A DNA stretch of 64,000 bases from Methylobacterium terricola (GTDB lineage Bacteria > Pseudomonadota > Alphaproteobacteria > Rhizobiales > Beijerinckiaceae): the NCBI RefSeq assembly GCF_006151805.1, contig NZ_VDDA01000002.1, positions 1 through 64,000 on the forward strand, given 5' to 3'. The translations under genes and the position numbers were made by a program. The notes beneath the pieces were generated by a model. The model did no database searches. It worked only from the letters and a program-made list of their open reading frames with translations, and had not been told where the DNA came from. This document shows positions 43,532-54,031 of this stretch, piece by piece (positions within the stretch are counted from its first letter, which is position 1; every line of letters starts with the position of its first letter).

Positions 43532-45574
43532 TCACGCCTTCGGAACGTGGCGCTCCAGCTCGTCGAGCCAGATCCGGGCGTTGCCGTCGGAGGGCGCGCG
43601 CCAGTCGCCCCGGGGCGAGAGGGCGCCGCCCGCCGCCACCTTCGGGCCGTTCGGCAGGGCCGAGCGCTTGAACTGGCTGAAGCCGAAGAACCGCCGGACG
43701 AACACCGCGAGCCACGCCCTGATCTCCGGCAGGTCGTAGGCGCCGCGCTTCGCCGCCGGGAATCCGGGCGGCCAGGGCCCGCGGGCCGCATCCTCCCAGG
43801 CCATCAGCGCCAGGAAGGCGATCTTCGAGGGCCGGTAGCCGTAGCGCAGCGTGTAGAACAGGTTGAAATCCTGCAGCGCGTAGGGGCCGATCCGCGATTC
43901 GGTGCTCTGGATCGTCTCGCCCTCGCGGGCCGGCACCAGCTCGGGCGAGATCTCGGTAGCGAGGATCGCCTCGAGGGTGTGGCCGACCTCGGACGAGAAC
44001 TGGCCGGAGGCGATCACCCAGCGGATCAGGTGCTGGATCAGGGTCTTGGGCACGCCGGCATTGACCGCGTAGTGGGACATCTGGTCCCCGACGCCGTAGG
44101 TGCACCAGCCGAGCGCCAGCTCCGACAAGTCGCCGGTGCCGATCACGATCGCGTCGTGCTGGTTGGCGAGCCGGAACAGGTAGTCGGTGCGCAACCCCGC
44201 CTGCACGTTCTCGAAGGTGACGTCGTAGACCTCTTCGCCCCGCCCGAACGGGTGGCCCATGTCGGTCAGCATCTGCCGGGCGGCCGGCCGGATGTCGAGC
44301 TCGGCGGCCCTTGTGCCGAGCGAGGCCATCAGGCGGTGGGCGTTGCCCTTGGTCTCGTCCGAGGTGGCGAAGCCCGGCATCGTGTAGGTGAGGATGTCCG
44401 AGCGCGGCAGGCCGAGCTGGTCGAAGGCGCGGGCCGCCACGATCAGCGCATGGGTCGAATCGAGCCCGCCCGAGATGCCGATCACCACCCGGCGGGTGCC
44501 GATCGCCTGCAGGCGCTGGGCGAGGCCGGCAACCTGGATGTTGTAGCCCTCGTAGCAATCCTGGGCGAGGCGGGCCGGATCGGCCGGCACGAAGGGGAAG
44601 CGCTCGACGGTGCGGTGGAAGCCGAGATCCGTCTCGGGAGGCGCCACCCGGAACGGCACCCGGCGATAGGCCGGCATGCCCGGCGCCACCGCCGCCCGGT
44701 TGTCGTCGAAGCTGCCCATCTGGGCCCGCTCCTGGCGCAGGCGGTCGAGGTCGATGTCGGCGAGCGTGACCTGAGGCTCCGCCGGGAAGCGCATCCCTTC
44801 GGCGATCAGCTCGCCGTCCTCGAAGATCGCGGTCTGGCCGTCCCAGGCGAGGTCGGTGGTCGATTCGCCCGGGCCCGCCGCGGCGTAGATGTAGGCCGAC
44901 AGGCAGCGCGCCGAGGTGGATCGGCACAGGAGCGTCCGGCTCTCCGCCCGGCCGATGGTGATCGGGCTGCCCGAGAGGTTGGCGAGCACCGTGGCACCGC
45001 TGAGCGCCGCGAGCGCCGAGGGCGGCACCGGAATCCACATGTCCTCGCAGATCTCGACGCCGAGGACGAGGCCCGGTAGGTCGTCGGCGGGAAACAGCAG
45101 GTCGGTGCCGAACGGCGCCTCGGTGTCGCCGATGCGGATCGTCTCGGCGGTGATCCCGGCGCCGGGGGCGAAGTGACGCTTCTCGTAGAACTCGCGGTAG
45201 TTCGGCAGGTAGCTCTTCGGCACCACCCCGAGCAGCCGGCCGCGATGGATCACCGCGGCGGTGTTGTAGATCCGGTTGCGGTGGCGCAAGGGCGCGCCGA
45301 CGACGAGGACCGGCATCAGCCCGCGGCTCGCCTCGACGAGGCCGCGGAGCGCCGTCTCGACCCGGTCCAGCAGCGTCTCCTGCAGCAGCAGGTCCTCGAG
45401 GGCATAGCCCGATAGGCAGAGCTCCGGGAACACCGCCACCGCGACGCCGTCCGCGTCGCACCGTTCGGCGAGCGTCCTGATCTCGGCCGCGTTGGCATCC
45501 GGATCGGCGATGTGGCTGCGCCCGAGGCAGGCCGCGACGCGGGCGAAACCGTGCCGGTAGAGGGAACGAAACAT
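43532..45574 (-). CDS. nadE: Glutamine-dependent NAD+ synthase
   Basis: A 680-residue two-domain enzyme. The N-terminal glutaminase (nitrilase fold) has the E-K-C triad: Glu51 (VFPELCLSG), Lys120 ([10 protein letters not shown]) and Cys176 (GVEICEDMW). The C-terminal synthetase has the ATP-pyrophosphatase loop SGGLDST near 365 and later [19 protein letters not shown]. It makes NAD+ from deamido-NAD+ with glutamine-derived ammonia. Length matches the mycobacterial-type enzyme. The gene is divergent from ftsK. Confidence 0.96.
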   Translation of the reverse strand: MFRSLYRHGFARVAACLGRSHIADPDANAAEIRTLAERCDADGVAVAVFPELCLSGYALEDLLLQETLLDRVETALRGLVEASRGLMPVLVVGAPLRHRNRIYNTAAVIHRGRLLGVVPKSYLPNYREFYEKRHFAPGAGITAETIRIGDTEAPFGTDLLFPADDLPGLVLGVEICEDMWIPVPPSALAALSGATVLANLSGSPITIGRAESRTLLCRSTSARCLSAYIYAAAGPGESTTDLAWDGQTAIFEDGELIAEGMRFPAEPQVTLADIDLDRLRQERAQMGSFDDNRAAVAPGMPAYRRVPFRVAPPETDLGFHRTVERFPFVPADPARLAQDCYEGYNIQVAGLAQRLQAIGTRRVVIGISGGLDSTHALIVAARAFDQLGLPRSDILTYTMPGFATSDETKGNAHRLMASLGTRAAELDIRPAARQMLTDMGHPFGRGEEVYDVTFENVQAGLRTDYLFRLANQHDAIVIGTGDLSELALGWCTYGVGDQMSHYAVNAGVPKTLIQHLIRWVIASGQFSSEVGHTLEAILATEISPELVPAREGETIQSTESRIGPYALQDFNLFYTLRYGYRPSKIAFLALMAWEDAARGPWPPGFPAAKRGAYDLPEIRAWLAVFVRRFFGFSQFKRSALPNGPKVAAGGALSPRGDWRAPSDGNARIWLDELERHVPKA

Positions 45575-45783
45575 CGCGCGACAGGCCCCTTCTCGCCGGA
45601 AATGCCCCGATCCTTAACCCGCCCGCCCGGCGCGCGGTACTGGCGCCACGACATGTCCCCCCATCGGCCCGTACCGGCGTCGTGCTCCGGCTCGTCGCCG
45701 TGCCTAATCGGGCGTTAACGATGCCGTGGCTAACTGGCTCGACGCGACGCGGCCGAGGGCCGCCCACACACACTTTCGGCATC
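45575..45783. other. Divergent promoter region of nadE and ftsK
   Basis: This 209-bp gap has lower GC near 45700-45740 and 45770-45795, as expected for promoters, but no clear -35/-10 pair stands out. If ftsK starts at GTG 45682 or ATG 45721 part of it is coding. Confidence 0.45.
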
Positions 45784-48700
45784 ATGAGACAATCGGGACG
45801 GCCACCCTTCTCCGACTCCTCGCCGCGTGCGCCCCAGCGAGTGCGCGATCATCTCCGCACGCCCGAGCGCCGGGAGCGCCCCCTCGGCTTCCTGGCCCAG
45901 ACCGTGATGAGCCTGCGGGCGATCCTGTCCCGCCGCCTCGCTCCCACCGCGCCCGCGCCCGCCCAGCGGGACTACACCCTGAGCCGCCGCGCCACCCCGA
46001 GCTGGATGGCCGATGCCCTGGTGCGTCCCGACGCGCCCGAGCCCGGACCCGCCCCCGCGATGCCGCCGGAGCCGTGGAGCCAGAGCCCGTTCGCGCCGAG
46101 CCAGGCCGTGGGCTCCGCTCCGAGCCAAGGTCCGGGGCAGGATCCTCGCCAAGATCCTCGCCAAGAACTTCGCCAAGATTCGCGTCTTCAAGATCCGCGT
46201 CTTCAAGATCCGCGTCTTCAAGATCCGCGTCTTGGCCGGACGGCTCCGCCGGCCGTCGCCGCCTCGGCGGAAGCCTATGGCGTGCCGGCCTGGGCGCCGG
46301 CTCCCGTCCCCCCGGCGACCCCCTGGCCGGAGCCCCCGGCGCGGGCCGCCGCCCCGCGCCCCTCCCCGGCCCGCCAGGATGACGGCCGCAGACCCGGGCC
46401 CGCCGCGGCGGGCTTCACCGACGCTCGCGCGGCTTGGCCGCCCGTGCCCGAGGTCGTCGCGCCGCCGGTCGAGCCGTCCCGCACGCGTCATCCCGTTCTT
46501 TCGGCGGACCTCCCGCCCGATCTCGCGCCCCAAGGCGACCTCGCGCCCCAGGTTGATCTCGCGCCTCACGGCGATCCCGACCTCGTCGCGCCCCCGATCA
46601 TGGTGGTGGCGCCCGAGCCGCCGGCGCCGCGCCGTGCCTCGACCTGGGCACCGGACCCCGCCCTGGTGCCCGATGGCGGCTGGACCATGCCGATCCCGCC
46701 CGCCGGCCCGGCCCGGGCAGTCCTGACCCGCGCCCGCCGCCGGGACGCGGATCAGGCCCAGGCGTCCTGCCCGGTCACGGCGGAGGCGCGCCCCTCCGCG
46801 GCATGCCCCGAGGCGCCGGCGCGTGCCGCGGCACCGGCCCGGCCCGCCGAGTCCGGCGTGCGCTTCACCCGCACGCCCGATCACGTGCTGCAGGCGCGCC
46901 AGCGCCGGCGCGAGCAGGCCCTGCGGGAGAAGGAGGAGGCCCGGCTCGCCTCCGAGGCCGCTTCCGTGGCCGCTGCCGCCGCCGAGATCCTGGCCGCCGA
47001 GGCGGCGCGCGCCGAGGCCGAGGCCGCCCGGGCCGAAGCCGAGGCGGCCGCGGCTGCCGCGGCGGTGCCGTTATGGCGCCAGCCCTTCGTCCTGCCGCCG
47101 GGCGTGCGCTTCACCCGCACGCCGGACCATCTCCTGCGCCATCCGCAGGAAGAGGTCGTCCCGCAAGGCGAGGCCGCGTCTCAGGACGATGGCGGCCGCG
47201 GCGAGGGCCAGGAGGTCTTGGCGTCCCAAGAGGTCGCGGCGCCCCAGGAGGCGGCGGCGCCCCAAGAGGCGGCGGAGCCCGAAGCGGCAGCCCAGGAGAC
47301 GGTTGCGGCCGGCGCAGAGGTCGTTCCGGCCGACGCCGCATCGCCGGAGGTGGCGAAGGCCGCAGGCCTCCCCGATGCCGCGGAGCCGGTCGTCAGCGGC
47401 GTGGTCACGGCCGACGCCACGACCCCGCCCGTCGCGATGACGGAGCGGGCGGCTGAGGGTGGCGCCCAAGACGTGGTCGGCCAAGACGCGGTCGCCCAAG
47501 ACGCGGTTGCCCAAGACGCCGTCGTCCGGGAAGCCGTCACCGTCGAGCCCCTCGCTCCGGCCTCCGCGGTCGTGACCTTGCACGCCGCGGGCGCCATGCC
47601 CGTGCCCGACCTGTCGGCGCCCGAGCCCGCCCTGGTCGCGGAGGCGCCGGCCCAGATCTTCGACGTGCCGAACAGCGCCATCCTGGTGCCGGTCGACGTC
47701 TCGCACCTGCGCTCGCTGCCGCCGCGCCCGGTCTACGCCCTCGACAGGCTGCTGCAGCACGACTGGACCCGCCCGCTGCCGACCGCCATGGAGCAGGACA
47801 ACCGGCTGCCGCCGGAGCCGGTGGCCGATGAGCCGGAGGTTGCGGAGCCGGACGTCGCAGTCCTGCCCGCCGAGATCCCTGCCGTTGCGGAGCCGGTCGC
47901 CAACACCCAGCCCGTCGAGGTCCGGGCCCCTGCCGTCGATCCCGCCCCGACGGCCGATCCCCGCGTGGACGCGCCTTTCGTCGCGGAGGCGTGTGCCACC
48001 GTGACGCCGGTCATGGCCGAGGCTGTCTCTACGGCCGGCGCGGATGCGTCGCCGGGGCCTGCCGGCACGGCGAATCGGCATGCCGCGGCGGAGCGGTCCT
48101 TCACGGCCGAGCGGCTGCCCGACACGATCCTGCTGCCCGCGCCCGCTCCGGTGCTGGCCCTCACTTACGCGCCCCTGCAAGAGGTCGTGAGTGTGCCGGA
48201 CATGGTCGGGATGTCGGATCTGGCGACCCTGCCGGACGCGACGGTCGCCTCCGCGTCGGCCGCCTCTGAGCTCCCGGCCGCCCCGCTGCCTCTCGCCGCC
48301 CCCCTGCCCGTCGATGACGGGCCGGACGGTCTTCCCGAGCCCGCCTTCGTGCCCCTGGTCTTCGCGCCGGTGCCGTGGTCGTTCATCGCCGCGGACGCCC
48401 TGCCGGTCGCGACGGTGGAGGAGCCGGCGGGACAGCCGGATGCGCCGCAGGCTCTTCCGGCCGTATCCACCTTCGTGCCCGCGCCGGTCACGGATCGTCC
48501 CGCGGCCGAGCCGGCGCAGGCCTCCGCCCAAGCCTCGCAGCCCGGCGTGCAAGCCTCGCAACCCTTCGTCCAAGCGTCGCAACCCTTCGTCTACGTGCCG
48601 ACCGGCCGCCTCAACGCGCAACCGCCGGCCCCGACGCTGCCCTCCCCCCCGCGCCCGCCGCGCATCATCCTGCCGCTTGCTTCGCAACCGGTAGCGCCGG

Positions 48701-50496
48701 TGTCGCCCCCGGCTTCGCTCGTCGCGCAGCCGATGGAACAGCCCGGTGCGCCGGCCCCCGAGCCGTACGCCGTCCCGGCGGCGCCGGGCTGGTCGGCTGC
48801 GATGCCGGAGATGCCGGCCGCGGAGCCGCACGGTCTGGTGATCGGCACGACGGGGCTCGCCGTCGATCTTGGCCTCGATGCCGACGATGACGGGGAGGAC
48901 GACGACGACATCCTGGCGCCGGTCGCCACCATCCCGTTGCGCCCGGCCGCCCGCCTGGTCGAGGTGCCCTACGAGCTGCCCTCGGTCGACCTCCTGGCCG
49001 AGCCGCGGGAATCGGACGGCAGCAACCTCGATCCCGAGATGCTGGAGGACAACGCCCTCCAGCTGCAGCAGGTGATCCAGGATTTCGGCGTGCGCGGTGA
49101 AATTCTCGCCGTGCGGCCGGGCCCGGTGGTGACACTCTACGAGATGGAGCCGGCTCCGGGCACCAAGTCGAGCCGCGTCATCTCGCTTGCCGACGACATC
49201 GCCCGCTCGATGTCGGCGATCTCGGCCCGCGTCGCCGTGGTCCAGGGCCGCAACGCCATCGGCATCGAATTGCCGAACCTCAAGCGCGAGACGGTGTACC
49301 TGCGCGAGCTGCTGACCTCGCCGGTCTTCACCGAGACCAAGCAGAAGCTCGCGCTCTGCCTCGGCAAGAACATCGGCGGCGAGGCGATCATCGCGGACCT
49401 CGCCCGCATGCCCCACCTGCTCGTCGCCGGCACCACCGGCTCGGGCAAGTCGGTCGCCATCAACACCATGATCCTGTCGCTGCTCTACCGGATGAAGCCG
49501 GAGGAGTGCCGCCTGATCATGGTCGATCCCAAGATGCTGGAATTGTCGGTCTATGACGGCATCCCGCACCTGCTCTCCCCGGTCGTCACCGATCCCAAGA
49601 AGGCGGTCATCGCCCTCAAATGGGCGGTGCGCGAGATGGAGGAGCGCTACAAGAAGATGGCGCGCCTCGGGGTGCGCAACATCGACGGCTTCAACGCCCG
49701 GGTGGCGGAGGCCCGCGCGCGGGGCGAGGTGATCACCCGCACCGTCCAGACCGGCTTCGACCGCGAGACCGGCGAGGCGGTCTACGAGGACGAGGTCATG
49801 GACCTCTCCGCCCTGCCCTACATCGTGATCGTGGTCGACGAGATGGCCGACCTGATGATGGTGGCCGGCAAGGACATCGAGGGGGCGATCCAGCGTCTCG
49901 CGCAGATGGCGCGGGCCGCCGGCCTGCACCTGATCATGGCGACGCAGCGGCCGTCCGTCGACGTGATCACCGGGACGATCAAGGCGAATTTCCCGACCCG
50001 GATCTCGTTCCAGGTGACCTCGAAGATCGATTCGCGGACGATCCTCGGCGAGATGGGCGCCGAGCAGCTGCTCGGCCAGGGCGACATGCTGTTCATGGCG
50101 GGCGGCGGCCGCACCACCCGGGTGCACGGCCCGTTCTGCTCGGACGACGAGGTCGAGCAGGTCGTGGCCCACCTCAAGCGCCAGGGCCGCCCGTCCTATC
50201 TCGACGCCGTCACCGCCGAGGAAGGCGAGGAGGAGGCCGACACCCCGGTGATGGACCAGGGCGGCAGCTTCGGCGACCCGACGGCCGACCTCTACGACCA
50301 GGCGGTGGCGGTGGTCCTGCGCGACAAGAAGGCCTCGACGAGCTACATCCAGCGGCGGCTGCAGATCGGCTACAACCGGGCGGCCTCGCTGATGGAGCGG
50401 ATGGAGCGCGAGGGCATCGTCGGCCCCGCCAACCATGCCGGCAAGCGCGAGATCCTGATCGAGCCCGCACCCCAGGCGGGAGCCGAGGAACCGTGA
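45784..50496 (+). CDS. ftsK: DNA translocase FtsK, soluble type with very long linker
   Basis: A 1570-residue protein read from ATG 45784; 45682 (GTG), 45721 and 45907 are alternatives. The C-terminal motor is complete: alpha/beta RecA-like domains with Walker A GTTGSGKS (1216-1223) and Walker [11 protein letters not shown] (about 1347), and a gamma winged-helix domain near 1502-1550 ([20 protein letters not shown]). It pumps chromosome ends to the division site and activates XerCD. Unlike classical FtsK no N-terminal membrane helices are seen. About 1000 residues of Pro/Ala/Glu-rich, repeat-bearing linker precede the motor. Confidence 0.93.
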   Translation: MRQSGRPPFSDSSPRAPQRVRDHLRTPERRERPLGFLAQTVMSLRAILSRRLAPTAPAPAQRDYTLSRRATPSWMADALVRPDAPEPGPAPAMPPEPWSQSPFAPSQAVGSAPSQGPGQDPRQDPRQELRQDSRLQDPRLQDPRLQDPRLGRTAPPAVAASAEAYGVPAWAPAPVPPATPWPEPPARAAAPRPSPARQDDGRRPGPAAAGFTDARAAWPPVPEVVAPPVEPSRTRHPVLSADLPPDLAPQGDLAPQVDLAPHGDPDLVAPPIMVVAPEPPAPRRASTWAPDPALVPDGGWTMPIPPAGPARAVLTRARRRDADQAQASCPVTAEARPSAACPEAPARAAAPARPAESGVRFTRTPDHVLQARQRRREQALREKEEARLASEAASVAAAAAEILAAEAARAEAEAARAEAEAAAAAAAVPLWRQPFVLPPGVRFTRTPDHLLRHPQEEVVPQGEAASQDDGGRGEGQEVLASQEVAAPQEAAAPQEAAEPEAAAQETVAAGAEVVPADAASPEVAKAAGLPDAAEPVVSGVVTADATTPPVAMTERAAEGGAQDVVGQDAVAQDAVAQDAVVREAVTVEPLAPASAVVTLHAAGAMPVPDLSAPEPALVAEAPAQIFDVPNSAILVPVDVSHLRSLPPRPVYALDRLLQHDWTRPLPTAMEQDNRLPPEPVADEPEVAEPDVAVLPAEIPAVAEPVANTQPVEVRAPAVDPAPTADPRVDAPFVAEACATVTPVMAEAVSTAGADASPGPAGTANRHAAAERSFTAERLPDTILLPAPAPVLALTYAPLQEVVSVPDMVGMSDLATLPDATVASASAASELPAAPLPLAAPLPVDDGPDGLPEPAFVPLVFAPVPWSFIAADALPVATVEEPAGQPDAPQALPAVSTFVPAPVTDRPAAEPAQASAQASQPGVQASQPFVQASQPFVYVPTGRLNAQPPAPTLPSPPRPPRIILPLASQPVAPVSPPASLVAQPMEQPGAPAPEPYAVPAAPGWSAAMPEMPAAEPHGLVIGTTGLAVDLGLDADDDGEDDDDILAPVATIPLRPAARLVEVPYELPSVDLLAEPRESDGSNLDPEMLEDNALQLQQVIQDFGVRGEILAVRPGPVVTLYEMEPAPGTKSSRVISLADDIARSMSAISARVAVVQGRNAIGIELPNLKRETVYLRELLTSPVFTETKQKLALCLGKNIGGEAIIADLARMPHLLVAGTTGSGKSVAINTMILSLLYRMKPEECRLIMVDPKMLELSVYDGIPHLLSPVVTDPKKAVIALKWAVREMEERYKKMARLGVRNIDGFNARVAEARARGEVITRTVQTGFDRETGEAVYEDEVMDLSALPYIVIVVDEMADLMMVAGKDIEGAIQRLAQMARAAGLHLIMATQRPSVDVITGTIKANFPTRISFQVTSKIDSRTILGEMGAEQLLGQGDMLFMAGGGRTTRVHGPFCSDDEVEQVVAHLKRQGRPSYLDAVTAEEGEEEADTPVMDQGGSFGDPTADLYDQAVAVVLRDKKASTSYIQRRLQIGYNRAASLMERMEREGIVGPANHAGKREILIEPAPQAGAEEP
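46141..46233 (+). repeat. In-frame tandem repeats in the ftsK linker
   Basis: Three and a half perfect 15-bp units CGCGTCTTCAAGATC occupy 46181-46233, preceded by three 12-bp units of GATCCTCGCCAA type (46141-46176, the third diverged). They encode QDPR/LQDPR repeats. Both unit lengths are multiples of three, so copy number can change without breaking the frame. Confidence 0.9.
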
Positions 50497-50644
50497 GCGG
50501 CCCCGCCGTCGCATATTCGCCACAGGGGGCGGCTCTATCGTGGCGCCGGTCCCCTGCGGCACACCCATCCGCCGGGCAGGCGCGGCGTCGGCTCGACCGC
50601 GCGTGCCCGTCCGTCCCCGTCCGCCACCACGGAGAACCCTGCCG

Positions 50645-51601
50645 ATGAACGGCCGTCCTCGCTCCGGCCCGCTCCGCGCGGCGTCCCTCGGCGCCGCGCT
50701 CTCGGTCGCCGCCCTCGCGATGCCGGCCGCGCTCGTCGCCTCCCCGGCCGAGGCGCAGGTCTCGTCGTTCCTCGACGGGCTGTTCGGCCGCAAGGACCCT
50801 GCGCCCGAGGCCCAGCCGGAGGCGGCCCCGGCCGCACCGAGCCAGGCGGCGCCCGGCGGCGCCTCCGCCAAGGCGCCGCTGCCGCCGCGCCGTCCCTCCT
50901 CCCTCGGCGGGGCCAAGACTGCCGCGCCCGAGCCCGTCGAGACCGCCGCCGTGCCGACCGGCACCGAGGCCGGACGGCCGGCCCAGCAGGTCGCCGCGGC
51001 CACCACCGCGGCGGCGGTCGATCCCGCCAACCCGGCTTCGGTGATCGAGCGCGCCAACGCCTATTTCAACGGCGTCTCGACGCTGACCGGCAACTTCGTC
51101 CAGATCGGCGCCGACGGGCGCAAGATCGGCGGCAAGCTCACCCTCGCCAAGCCCGGCCGCCTGCGCTTCGACTACGACCAGCCCTCGACGCTGGAGGTGA
51201 TCGCCGACGGCACCTCGGTGGCGGTGCGCGACCGCAAGCTCGCGACCCAGGACCTCTACTTCATCTCGCAGACGCCGCTGAAATTCCTGCTGCGCGACAA
51301 GATCGACCTCGCGCGCGACCTCACGGTCACCGACGTCTCGGCCGAGCCCGGCGGCATCCGCATCGTGCTCGACGACCGCTCGACCCTCGGCGGCACCTCG
51401 CGCATCGCGCTCTACTTCGACGATGCGATGAAGACCCTGAGCCAATGGCGGATCACCGACCCGCAAGGCTACCAGACCACCGTGCTGCTCTCCAACCTCC
51501 AGCGCGGCCGCGCCGTCGACGGCATGCTGTTCGTCATCAATTACGGCCGCGCGGTCGACAAGGAGCTGGAGGCCAAGATGCAGCAGGCCCGTCCCAACTG
51601 A
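50645..51601 (+). CDS. lolA: LolA-like outer-membrane lipoprotein carrier protein
   Basis: A 318-residue protein from ATG 50645; the frame is open from 50540 but only this start gives a good signal peptide (ASLGAALSVAALAMPAALVA, cleavage near AEAQ). After it, about 95 residues of Ala/Pro-rich linker precede the LolA fold (FNGVSTLTGNFVQIGADGRK, GRLRFDYDQPSTLEVIADGT, QWRITDPQGYQTTVLLSNL). LolA shuttles lipoproteins across the periplasm. The linker is unusual for the family. It follows ftsK by 148 bp, as ftsK-lolA pairs often do. Confidence 0.88.
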   Translation: MNGRPRSGPLRAASLGAALSVAALAMPAALVASPAEAQVSSFLDGLFGRKDPAPEAQPEAAPAAPSQAAPGGASAKAPLPPRRPSSLGGAKTAAPEPVETAAVPTGTEAGRPAQQVAAATTAAAVDPANPASVIERANAYFNGVSTLTGNFVQIGADGRKIGGKLTLAKPGRLRFDYDQPSTLEVIADGTSVAVRDRKLATQDLYFISQTPLKFLLRDKIDLARDLTVTDVSAEPGGIRIVLDDRSTLGGTSRIALYFDDAMKTLSQWRITDPQGYQTTVLLSNLQRGRAVDGMLFVINYGRAVDKELEAKMQQARPN

Positions 51602-51676
51602 TTTCCACCCCTGCGCCGATGCGTCGGCGCGGGCGTCCATCCGGGCTCAGCCAGCACCATCGAACCCATCGGCACG

Positions 51677-52528
51677 ATGGCGCTGCGCGACCCATTCCTG
51701 CCTTCGAGTACCCGACCGTTGCGCCTCACCGTCAGCACCTGGAACATCAACTCGGTCCGCCTGCGCATCGATCTCGTGCGCCGCTTCCTCGACGAGGCGA
51801 AGCCCGACGTGCTCTGTCTCCAGGAGACCAAGTGCCCGGACGACCGCTTCCCGCTGAAGGAGCTGCAGGGCTTCGGCTACCCGCACATCGTCTTCGCCGG
51901 GCAGAAGGGCTATAACGGCGTCGCGATCCTCTCGCGCCTGCCGCTCGTCACCCGCGAGGTGATGAGCTTCTGCGAGCGCCAGGACGCACGCCACATCTCG
52001 GCGGTGCTCGGGCCCGAGGCGGGGGCGGCCGCCGGCATCGCGATCCACGACTTCTACGTCCCGGCCGGCGGCGACGTGCCGGACGCCAAGCTCAACGACA
52101 AGTTCGCCCACAAGCTCTCCTTCATGGACGAGCTGCGCGCCTGGGGCGGCCGGCGCCCCTCCGGCCCGGCGATCCTCGTCGGCGACCTCAACGTGGCGCC
52201 GCTCGAGCACGATGTCTGGTCGCACAAGCAGCTCCTCGACGTGGTGAGCCATACCCCGATCGAGACCGAGCGCCTGGAGACCCTGCGGGGCGAGGCCGGG
52301 TGGATCGACACGATGCGCCACCTGCGCCCGCCGCCGGAGAAGATCTACACCTGGTGGAGCTACCGCTCCCCCGACTGGGCCGCCGCCGACAAGGGCCGGC
52401 GCCTCGACCACATCTGGGTCACCCCGGACCTCGCCGGCACCGTGAAGTCGGTGACGGTCGCGCGCCACACCCGCGCCTGGGAGAAGCCGTCGGACCATGT
52501 ACCGGTGACGGTCGCGCTGGAGCTTTAA
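51677..52528 (+). CDS. xthA: Exodeoxyribonuclease III family (AP endonuclease)
   Basis: A 283-residue protein of the exonuclease III/APE fold: Asn24 in WNINSVRLR, Glu50 in CLQETKCPD, GDLNVAPLEHDVW near 170, and the catalytic His in KPSDHVPVTV near the end. It cleaves abasic sites and trims 3' ends in base excision repair. GenBank-style naming in relatives is xth. It lies 75 bp after lolA on the same strand. Confidence 0.94.
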   Translation: MALRDPFLPSSTRPLRLTVSTWNINSVRLRIDLVRRFLDEAKPDVLCLQETKCPDDRFPLKELQGFGYPHIVFAGQKGYNGVAILSRLPLVTREVMSFCERQDARHISAVLGPEAGAAAGIAIHDFYVPAGGDVPDAKLNDKFAHKLSFMDELRAWGGRRPSGPAILVGDLNVAPLEHDVWSHKQLLDVVSHTPIETERLETLRGEAGWIDTMRHLRPPPEKIYTWWSYRSPDWAAADKGRRLDHIWVTPDLAGTVKSVTVARHTRAWEKPSDHVPVTVALEL

Positions 52529-52636
52529 CCTCGCTGCCGCTGCGACACGCGGCCCGCGCAACCCGGGCCGCCCCCTCCCCGTTAGGACTGACCGGGGCCG
52601 CGAGGCCTCGTTCCTGAGGGAGGGCGTGTCCGCGCG

Positions 52637-54016
52637 ATGACGACAGCGTTCCGGCCCGAACGGATCTTCCTGGTCACCAGCCTGGTGCTGACCGTCGCGG
52701 CGGCGGTGGCGCTCTACCTGTTGCAGGCGACCACGCTCACCATCGCGGTGGCACCCCGGGACGGCACCGAGCCGGCCCTGATGCGCGCCTACGCGGAGGC
52801 GCTGAAGAGCACCAACAAGGGTGTGCGCCTCAAGATCCTGCCCTTCGACGACGTGCGCGAGAGCGCCAAGGCGCTGGAGCAGGGCAAGGCCGACCTCGCG
52901 GTGGTGCGGCCCGACGTCGACCTGCCGGCGAACGGCCTGACGCTCGCGATCCTGCGCGACCAGGCGATGCTGATCGCCTCGCCGGCGCCGTCCGGCATCA
53001 CGACCTTTCCCGGCCTCGCCCGCAAGCGCCTCGGCATCGTCGCCCACCGCGACGCGGATCTGTGGCTGCTCAAGAGCCTGATGGGCTATTACGGCCTCAC
53101 CCTGCAGGAGGGCGGCACCGGCCCGATCGCCGCTGGCCAGGTGCGGCTGGTGCCGCTCGCCGAGGACGATCTACCCCAGGCTTTCGCGAATAAGCGCATC
53201 GACGCGGTGGTGGCGGTGATCGCGCCGGCCGCCCCGATGGCCTTGCGCCTCGTCAGCACCGTCCTGGCGGCGAGCAAGACCCGCAAGGCCGAGTTCGTCG
53301 GCGTCGATGACGGGCCGGCGATCATCGAGCGCCTGCCCCGGCTCCAGGCGGTGACGGTGCCGGCCGGCCTGTTCGGCGGCAGCCCGAAGGTGCCGGCGGA
53401 GGAGGTGAAGACCGTCGGCGCCTCCTACCGGCTGATGGCACGCGCCTCGATGAGCCGCACCGTGGCGGCCGACGTGACCCAGCACCTGTTCGAGCTGCGC
53501 TCGCGCCTCTCCGACGCGACGCCCGCGGCCGACTACGTGGCGGCGCCGGCCTACGAGACCACCGCCGAGGCGACGAGCGCGCGGCTGCCGATCCATCCCG
53601 GCGCCATCGATTATTACGAGCGCGAGCAGCAGGGCTTCATCGAGCGCTACGGCGACTGGATCTATCTGCTGGCGGTGCTCGGCGGCGGCTTCGGCTCGGC
53701 CCTCGCCTGGCTGCGCCAGCGCCTGCGGCGGCTGCGGCGCGAGCGCATCGACGTGGTGATGGACCGCCTGCTCGAGATCCTGGCCGAGGCCCGGCAGGCC
53801 GACCCGGCCGGGCTCGACGCCCTGACCGGCGAGGTCGACACGTTGGCCGCCGACGTGGTGCGCTACACCCGCGAGCGCGAGACCGACACCCGCACCATGG
53901 CGGCGGTGATGATCGCGATCGAGACCGCGCGCTCCACCATTGCCGATTGCCGCCGGATGAGCGGGGAAGCGGAGCCGCCCCGCCGCCAAGCCTTCCGGCT
54001 CAGTGCCGCCGAATGA
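52637..54016 (+). CDS. TAXI-family protein tethered to the membrane
   Basis: A 459-residue protein. An N-terminal membrane anchor (IFLVTSLVLTVAAAVALYLL) is followed by a TAXI/NMT1-like periplasmic binding domain (about 35-310), then a second membrane segment near 345-365 (WIYLLAVLGGGFGSALAWL) and a cytoplasmic helical tail rich in Arg/Glu heptads. Normal TAXI proteins are free periplasmic receptors of TRAP transporters; no TRAP permease is next to it. It could be a sensor-like or scaffold variant. Confidence 0.82.
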   Translation: MTTAFRPERIFLVTSLVLTVAAAVALYLLQATTLTIAVAPRDGTEPALMRAYAEALKSTNKGVRLKILPFDDVRESAKALEQGKADLAVVRPDVDLPANGLTLAILRDQAMLIASPAPSGITTFPGLARKRLGIVAHRDADLWLLKSLMGYYGLTLQEGGTGPIAAGQVRLVPLAEDDLPQAFANKRIDAVVAVIAPAAPMALRLVSTVLAASKTRKAEFVGVDDGPAIIERLPRLQAVTVPAGLFGGSPKVPAEEVKTVGASYRLMARASMSRTVAADVTQHLFELRSRLSDATPAADYVAAPAYETTAEATSARLPIHPGAIDYYEREQQGFIERYGDWIYLLAVLGGGFGSALAWLRQRLRRLRRERIDVVMDRLLEILAEARQADPAGLDALTGEVDTLAADVVRYTRERETDTRTMAAVMIAIETARSTIADCRRMSGEAEPPRRQAFRLSAAE

Positions 54017-54031
54017 CGGCGGCCGAGTAGG

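Noticed and set aside
42777..45785. 1002-codon frame joining the isochorismatase-family protein to a long upstream part
   Set aside because: Only the last 219 residues show a real domain; the rest is a shadow of nadE in another phase, so it is not a fusion protein.
46141..46233. Regularly spaced repeats that could suggest a CRISPR array
   Set aside because: Units are 12-15 bp without unique spacers and encode in-frame QDPR repeats inside ftsK.
47071..51057. 1328-codon open frame on the minus strand
   Set aside because: Antisense to ftsK and lolA; low-complexity Arg/Gly/His translation without recognisable motifs.
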